10,744 bases of DNA from Nitrospirota bacterium. Lineage in GTDB: Bacteria > Nitrospirota > Thermodesulfovibrionia > Thermodesulfovibrionales > JdFR-85. The stretch spans positions 1-10,744 of the forward strand of contig JAADHP010000019.1 in NCBI GenBank assembly GCA_013151785.1, written 5' to 3'. The notes below the pieces were generated by a model, which was not told where the DNA came from, did not search any database, and saw nothing but the letters and a program-made list of their open reading frames with translations. Positions within the stretch are counted from its first letter, which is position 1; the number at the start of each line of letters is the position of its first letter. Made by a program: the position numbers and the translations under genes. Below, piece by piece: positions 6,787-10,744 of the stretch.

Positions 6787-7418
6787 TAACGTAATTCCTC
6801 ATTGAAGAAATTTTCCTTTCTTTCACGGCCTATTGTGGTCGTTGGGCCATGCCCTGGCAGTACAACTGTTTCTTCAGGGAGTGACATCAGTCTTTTGAAT
6901 GATTCTTTAAGTTTCTCCATGCTTCCTCCACGAAAGTCTGTTCTTCCCACAGAACCTGCGAAGAGGGTATCTCCTGTCACAAGAAGACCATTACCGTATA
7001 TACATATGCCTCCAGGACTGTGCCCCGGGGTATGAAGTATTTTAAACAGGGTATCGCCAATCCTGACTTCATCTCCTTCCTTTAAAATGGTATCAGGGGA
7101 GGGAAGTTCAGAAATGTCATAACCAAAGAATGCTGCCATATCCCTTGCAGCATTATAAATATCCATCTCATCTCCATGAATCAATAGTGGAGCCTTTGTA
7201 TATTCTTTAATTTCAGGAACAGCACCCACATGGTCGAAATGCGCATGGGAGCAGATTATGTATTTGACCTGCAGGTTCTTCTCATCAAAGGTGTCAATAA
7301 TCCGGTCAGGCTCATCACCAGGGTCTACCACTATAGCCTCTCTTGTTTCAGGGTCGTAAATAATAAAGCAGTTTGCCTGTAAAGGACCCACTGCTATAAA
7401 GTCATACCGTATTCCCAT
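6783..7418 (-). CDS. MBL-fold metallo-hydrolase, glyoxalase II / YcbL-like
   Basis: A 211-residue metallo-beta-lactamase-fold hydrolase of the short glyoxalase-II-like group. Metal ligands visible: HAHFDH (His58, His60, Asp62, His63), the histidine of HTPGHSPGG, the bridging aspartate in GDTLFAGSVGRTD, and the final histidine in LPGHGP. The GDTLFxGSVGRTD signature is that of YcbL-type thioesterases, which lack the full C-terminal substrate domain of classical glyoxalase II; S-lactoylglutathione or another thioester is a likely but unproven substrate. I chose ATG 7418 because GAGGTG (complement of 7423-7428) precedes it and MGIRYDFIAVGPLQANCF is the usual N-terminus; ATG 7460 would lie next to the upstream terminator stem. 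It lies downstream of the atpBE terminator, so it probably has its own promoter, possibly controlled by the palindrome at 7433-7449. Confidence 0.9.
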   Translation of the reverse strand: MGIRYDFIAVGPLQANCFIIYDPETREAIVVDPGDEPDRIIDTFDEKNLQVKYIICSHAHFDHVGAVPEIKEYTKAPLLIHGDEMDIYNAARDMAAFFGYDISELPSPDTILKEGDEVRIGDTLFKILHTPGHSPGGICIYGNGLLVTGDTLFAGSVGRTDFRGGSMEKLKESFKRLMSLPEETVVLPGHGPTTTIGRERKENFFNEELRY

Positions 7419-7432
7419 AAAGCACCTCGCAT

Positions 7433-7449
7433 GTTGTTTATTAAACAAC
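7433..7449. promoter_or_regulatory. 17-bp perfect palindrome, candidate operator of the MBL hydrolase gene
   Basis: GTTGTTTA-T-TAAACAAC is a perfect dyad with a single central base, 14 bases upstream of the hydrolase ATG and immediately before its ribosome-binding site. It sits between the atpBE terminator and the gene, where a transcription start or operator would be expected. Neither arm abuts a T-run, so it is not a terminator. Binding protein unknown. Confidence 0.45.
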
Positions 7450-7460
7450 CCGAAAAACAA

Positions 7461-7490
7461 AGAAAGGCAGGAGATTTATCCTGCCTTTCT
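7461..7490 (-). terminator. Intrinsic terminator of the atpB-atpE unit
   Basis: A perfect 12-base stem (AGAAAGGCAGGA with TCCTGCCTTTCT) closes a 6-base loop. Read on the minus strand the stem is followed by TTGTTTTT, the U-tract of a Rho-independent terminator, 31 bases after the atpE stop. On the plus strand the stem is followed by AATATAATAC before any T-run, so it is directional. Confidence 0.85.
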
Positions 7491-7520
7491 AATATAATAC
7501 TTTTTTCAAGAATTTTTCTA

Positions 7521-7862
7521 TTAGAAGAAGCTCTTCTGACTGATGAGAATACCGAGAGAAACGAGCAGAGCATAGATACAGAGAGACTCAATCATTGCAA
7601 GACCTATGATCAGGATGGTCATGATCTTACCTGATGCACCTGGATTTCTGGCAGTGCCTTCACAGGCCTTGCTAAGACCGAGGCCCTGTCCGATTCCAGT
7701 TCCAAGGGCAGCAAGTCCAATGCCAACTGCAGCACCAAATACAGCCATAGTGGTTGCTACAGAGCCTGCACCACCAGCAGCAGCCTCCTCAGCAAAGGCA
7801 AAGGGAGCAATAAGCGCTACAAGGGCAATAGCTAATAGAGCAACAGCAATTCTTTTCTTCAT
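7521..7862 (-). CDS. atpE: F-type ATP synthase subunit c, with signal peptide
   Basis: Ring-forming proteolipid of the Fo rotor. The 113-residue precursor is longer than the usual 75-90 because it starts with a cleavable-looking signal peptide (1-24, MKKRIAV..., hydrophobic core, PFAFA|EE). The two transmembrane helices are about 36-66 and 78-107, joined by the polar loop ARNPGA (71-76). The ion-carrying carboxylate is Glu92 in LAMIESLCIYALL. Gln59 in GTGIGQG and Ser93 next to Glu92 match part of the sodium-binding set of Na+-driven c rings; the next position is Leu rather than Thr, so ion choice is uncertain. Start is supported by AAAGGAGGAG just upstream. It follows atpB by 29 bases and ends before the terminator at 7461-7490. 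No other atp genes are in the window. Confidence 0.95.
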   Translation of the reverse strand: MKKRIAVALLAIALVALIAPFAFAEEAAAGGAGSVATTMAVFGAAVGIGLAALGTGIGQGLGLSKACEGTARNPGASGKIMTILIIGLAMIESLCIYALLVSLGILISQKSFF

Positions 7863-7891
7863 TAAAGCACTCCTCCTTTCTTAAAACTTAT

Positions 7892-8566
7892 TTAATGTGC
7901 CTCTTCTACGGCACCTGCAAGATACATAACACTGAGAAGCACAAAAACAAAGGCCTGCACCAGTCCCACAAGCACTCCCAGACCAAGAACAAGTACAGGC
8001 AGACCAATAGGTGCAAGTACTGCTAAAACAGCAAGGAGTATATGTTTTGACATCATATTTCCAAACAGCCTTACTGAGAGCGTAACAGGTCTTGCCAGAT
8101 GACCTATAACCTCCACAAAAAGCATTATTAGCATAAGGGGAAGTGCGTATATCTTACGGATTGGACCAAGAAAATGGTTTATATACTTGAAACCATGTAC
8201 CCTTATCCCATAGTAATGGGTGGCAAAGAATACAGGTACAGCGCAGGAGGCAGTGGTATTGATATTTGCAGTAGGAGAGTCAAACCCTGGTATCAGACCC
8301 ATATAATTACAGAGCAGAATATAAACGCCAAGGGTACCTATTAGTGGAAAATGTGCCCTTGCCCAGCGATGTCCTATTACATCTTCACAGAGATTGTACA
8401 ATGCCTCCACAACAGTTTCCATAAAGTTCTGAATACCACTTGGGACAAGCTTCAGGGATTTTCTGACCATTAGAGCCACCACAATAAGTATTACCATTGC
8501 TAACCAGGAATATGCTACAAAGTGAGGTACGCCAGGGATGTTTATTAAATATCCACCTTCTTCCAC
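7892..8566 (-). CDS. atpB: F-type ATP synthase subunit a
   Basis: Membrane stator subunit that forms the ion half-channels against the c ring. From the GTG at 8566 it has 224 residues and several hydrophobic helices. The essential arginine is Arg166 in TLSVRLFGNM, and the conserved last-helix glutamine is Gln204 in LVQAFVF. GTG is chosen because GAGGAGGT (8578-8571) lies 4 bases upstream, and because the longer frame begins at a TTG (8632) that is itself the -35 box of a good promoter and would add 22 residues. N-terminus VEEGGYLINIPGVPHFVAYSW fits the family. It is first in an atpB-atpE pair; the F1 genes and b subunit must lie elsewhere. Confidence 0.93.
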   Translation of the reverse strand: MEEGGYLINIPGVPHFVAYSWLAMVILIVVALMVRKSLKLVPSGIQNFMETVVEALYNLCEDVIGHRWARAHFPLIGTLGVYILLCNYMGLIPGFDSPTANINTTASCAVPVFFATHYYGIRVHGFKYINHFLGPIRKIYALPLMLIMLFVEVIGHLARPVTLSVRLFGNMMSKHILLAVLAVLAPIGLPVLVLGLGVLVGLVQAFVFVLLSVMYLAGAVEEAH

Positions 8567-8603
8567 CTTTACCTCCTCAGTAGTTGGGATAAAAATCGTA
8601 ATT

Positions 8604-8632
8604 ATGATACTGATATAGTCTGGAATTGTCAA
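8604..8632 (-). promoter_or_regulatory. Sigma70 promoter of atpB-atpE
   Basis: Minus strand TTGACA (8632-8627), 17 bases, TATCAT (8609-8604): a perfect -35, ideal spacing and a one-mismatch -10. Predicted start near 8597, leaving about 30 bases with a strong ribosome site before GTG 8566. It shows atpBE is transcribed separately from purF, which ends at 8677. Confidence 0.75.
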
Positions 8633-8676
8633 GGGTTTATGATTTTAAATTTTTTATAGGTATATAAGTACTAAAA

Positions 8677-10101
8677 TCAGACCATGAAGAGATCCATCTG
8701 AAGGAGATGCTCTCCAGGGAAGCTTATAGGATAGTTGTTGGTAAAACAGGCATAACAATAATCGTCAGGATTGGGAACAGCCCTTTGAAGTCCCTCTATA
8801 GAGAGATAGGCCAGTGAGTCGGCTGTTATGTATCTTTTTATTTCATCCACCATATGAGATGAGGCTATCAGTTCTCTTCTTGTGGGGGTGTCTATACCAT
8901 AGAAACAGGGGCCTACGGTCTTGGGTGAGCTTATTCTCATATGAACCTCACGGGCTCCACCCAGTTCCTTGATCATCTTAACTATCTTTTTGCTGGTAGT
9001 GCCCCTTACAATCGAATCGTCCACAACAACAACCCTTTTATTATTCAATATCTCTCTTACGGGGTTCAGTTTGAGTTTGACGCCAAAATGTCTTATGGTC
9101 TGCTTTGGTTCGATAAAGGTACGACCCACATAATGGTTTCTTATCAATCCCAGGTCAAAGGGGATACCAGAGTGCTCTGAATAGCCGATTGCAGCAGGCA
9201 TTCCACTGTCAGGTACAGGTATTACCACATCTGCATCCACAGGTGCCTCCTCTGCCAGTATCCTTCCAAGTCTTTTTCTTATGTTGTTTACGTTTTTACC
9301 GCCGAATATATAACTGTCAGGCCTGGCAAAATAGATAAACTCGAAAATACAATGTGCCCTGTGGGTTGAATGTAAAGCCCTGATGGACTCAAGACCATTG
9401 TCATTAATAACAAGCATCTCACCAGGCTCGATATCCCTGATATACTCTGCACCAATCAGGTCAAAGGCACATGTCTCAGAAGAAACAATGTAGGCTCCAT
9501 CGAAGCGGCCCAGTGACAGTGGCCTTACACCAAAGGGATCACGTATTGCAATAAGCTCCTTTTCCCTGAGAATAAGAAGACTGTAGGCTCCAGAGATCTC
9601 CTGAAGGCTCTGGATTAGCCTTTCCTTAAGACTTGAACCCCTTGCATGGGCCGTAAGATGTATGATTACCTCGGTATCTGCATTGGATTGGAATATGGCA
9701 CCTTCCTCTTCAAGTCTCTGTCTCAACTCATCAGCATTAACAAGGTTTCCATTATGAGCTACTGCTATACTGCCAAGAGAGAAATTGGCAACAAGGGGTT
9801 GAACATTCTTCAGGGAACTGCTACCTGCAGTGGAGTATCGGTTATGACCTATTGCAATATATCCAGGAAGTCTCTTAAGTCTCTTATCTGTAAAGATGTC
9901 AGCCACCAGGCCCATGGATTTTTCAATATACATCTGTTTTCCGTCAGAAGAACATATACCAGCCCCCTCCTGTCCTCTATGCTGCAATGCATGTAGTCCC
10001 AGGTAGGTTATATTGGCAGCTTCTGGATGGCCATAAATGCCAAATATACCGCAGTATTCCCTGATTCGATGAAGATATCTATTTACCTGCTGCTTTCCCA
10101 A
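8677..10101 (-). CDS. purF: Amidophosphoribosyltransferase (glutamine PRPP amidotransferase)
   Basis: First committed step of purine synthesis: PRPP plus glutamine gives 5-phosphoribosylamine. The 474-residue precursor has a propeptide (1-16) to be removed, exposing nucleophile Cys17 (YCGIFGIYG). The N-terminal glutaminase carries HNRYST (86-91) and AHNGNL (115-120). The C-terminal phosphoribosyltransferase carries the PRPP loop VVVVDDSIVRGTT (357-369). Four cysteines for a 4Fe-4S cluster of the Bacillus-type enzyme are present: Cys251, Cys399, Cys449 and Cys452. The cluster implies oxygen sensitivity. The frame opens with TTG (10101), directly preceded in frame by AAC AAC and a TGA, with no ATG before Cys17 and no good ribosome site; the start is therefore uncertain. 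No terminator is visible between its stop and the atpB promoter. Confidence 0.95.
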   Translation of the reverse strand: MGKQQVNRYLHRIREYCGIFGIYGHPEAANITYLGLHALQHRGQEGAGICSSDGKQMYIEKSMGLVADIFTDKRLKRLPGYIAIGHNRYSTAGSSSLKNVQPLVANFSLGSIAVAHNGNLVNADELRQRLEEEGAIFQSNADTEVIIHLTAHARGSSLKERLIQSLQEISGAYSLLILREKELIAIRDPFGVRPLSLGRFDGAYIVSSETCAFDLIGAEYIRDIEPGEMLVINDNGLESIRALHSTHRAHCIFEFIYFARPDSYIFGGKNVNNIRKRLGRILAEEAPVDADVVIPVPDSGMPAAIGYSEHSGIPFDLGLIRNHYVGRTFIEPKQTIRHFGVKLKLNPVREILNNKRVVVVDDSIVRGTTSKKIVKMIKELGGAREVHMRISSPKTVGPCFYGIDTPTRRELIASSHMVDEIKRYITADSLAYLSIEGLQRAVPNPDDYCYACFTNNYPISFPGEHLLQMDLFMV

Positions 10102-10107
10102 GTTGTT

Positions 10108-10137
10108 TCACAATAGATTTTGTAGATTTATTTCCAT
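10108..10137 (-). other. Nine-codon upstream ORF in frame with purF (leader peptide or disrupted purF start)
   Basis: Minus strand ATG at 10137 reads MEINLQNLL then TGA (10110-10108), in the same frame as purF and 6 bases before its TTG. GAAGGAAAG upstream could serve as its ribosome site. Either it is a short leader whose translation feeds purF by re-initiation, or the original purF start now cut off by one nonsense base, or chance. The rest of 10102-10282 holds no clear promoter or terminator; a weak TCAGC-T6-GCTGA hairpin lies at 10253-10268. Confidence 0.3.
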
Positions 10138-10282
10138 TTTAACATTTTCTTTCCTTCAATTTCATCCATGCCTTTGTCCGCCCAAATTGTAGATAAGAAA
10201 CAAAGAGGATTAGTAAATAACAGACAATAGGTCAAAGGACAAATATGGGGTATCAGCTTTTTTGCTGAGTTTGTTAAAATAT

Positions 10283-10744
10283 ATGATAATGAAAAGGATT
10301 TACCTTGTTATAGCAATCTCTTTATCCATTATTATTTCAAGCACAAGGGCGTTTTCCCTGCCTCAGTATCCTGAGCTTTACAGCATGCTTGTGGACATTA
10401 AAGGCTGGAAGGCTGATACACCTGCTGGCTCCTATTTGAGCGGTTCCATGGGCGAGATGGTAAGGGTTGAAAGACATTATAAAAAAGATGGAAAACGATT
10501 GGATATAATGATTATTGGTGGTGCTCCTGCTGATTCAATATGGATGCCCTTTCAGTTGGATATGGTCTATGAGGGTGAAGAAGCCTTTCTTAAAACCACT
10601 ATGTTAAAGGGCTTCAAGGCAGGTATCAGCCATAACAGGAAGGATTCCACAGGCTCAGTTGTTGTCCTTATTAAAGAGATTACCGGGGGATCAGGTGCTG
10701 TATTTGTCCTTGATTATGTAAACATGGAATTCAAAGAAGCCCTG
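10283..10744 (+). CDS. Exported protein of unknown function, 3' end beyond window
   Basis: An open frame from ATG 10283 (or ATG 10289) runs 154 codons to the window end without a stop. It begins with a signal peptide (MIMKRIYLVIAISLSIIISSTRAFS, cut near TRA|FS) and continues with LPQYPELYSMLVDIKGWKADTP, then a basic region (VERHYKKDGKRLDIMIIGG) and alternating beta-like segments. No cysteine, metal motif or further membrane helix is visible in the part present. The shape (signal peptide, 'I-x-GW-x-A' opening, a mid segment ERHYKKDGKRL) resembles small conserved periplasmic proteins of deltaproteobacteria and Nitrospirota, but I cannot name a family. There is no strong ribosome site. It is divergent from purF, with about 180 bases between the two starts. 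Confidence 0.8.
   Translation, partial: MIMKRIYLVIAISLSIIISSTRAFSLPQYPELYSMLVDIKGWKADTPAGSYLSGSMGEMVRVERHYKKDGKRLDIMIIGGAPADSIWMPFQLDMVYEGEEAFLKTTMLKGFKAGISHNRKDSTGSVVVLIKEITGGSGAVFVLDYVNMEFKEAL

Noticed and set aside
10170..10245. TTTGTCC / GGACAAA inverted repeat and weak promoter-like boxes between purF and the last gene
   Set aside because: Seven-base arms about 60 bases apart in AT-rich DNA are expected by chance, and the -35/-10 matches are poor.

Overview
The window reads as a bacterial chromosome segment of moderately low GC with housekeeping genes packed on both strands. Several traits fit an anaerobic or microaerophilic Gram-negative lineage such as Nitrospirota (Thermodesulfovibrio-like) or a deltaproteobacterial group. 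These are an F-type ATPase c subunit with a cleavable signal peptide, atpB-atpE standing apart from the other atp genes, an HD-GYP sensor carrying a periplasmic CxxCH haem motif, and a thioredoxin-reductase-like flavoprotein without NADPH motifs. The phylum is inferred from gene style only.

Left part (1-2536, + strand): a structured repeat (copy A, 1-122), cytidine deaminase (cdd, 230-622), the overlapping bifunctional ornithine acetyltransferase argJ (612-1799), a second copy of the repeat (copy B, 1845-1981), and a RidA/YjgF-fold gene (2072-2536). The two repeat copies keep the same three-helix fold and the same single-stranded sequences while their stems differ by paired substitutions. This is the most unusual item in the window.

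Middle (2554-5719): a minus-strand membrane sensor (TM, periplasmic CYGCH, TM, HAMP, coiled coil, GAF, HD-GYP) faces away from a plus-strand thioredoxin-reductase-like gene. Each is broken by a single-base frameshift, at about 3064 and about 5246-5250. In both cases joining the frames restores a full-length family protein.

Right-middle (5720-8632): a near-consensus sigma70 promoter drives an exported LysM protein (5824-6786). Its stop overlaps, tail to tail, the stop of a minus-strand glyoxalase-II-like metallo-hydrolase (6783-7418). Upstream of the hydrolase on the minus strand are a 17-bp palindrome, a strong intrinsic terminator and the ATP synthase pair atpB-atpE. The terminator ends the atpBE unit. 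A TTGACA-N17-TATCAT promoter starts it, and that promoter lies inside what a naive ORF call would treat as the N-terminus of AtpB.

Right end (8677-10744): purF (minus strand, apparent TTG start), a divergent intergenic region with a short in-frame upstream ORF, and the 5' part of an exported protein of unknown function that runs off the window end.

No rRNA, tRNA, CRISPR array, transposase or prophage gene was seen.
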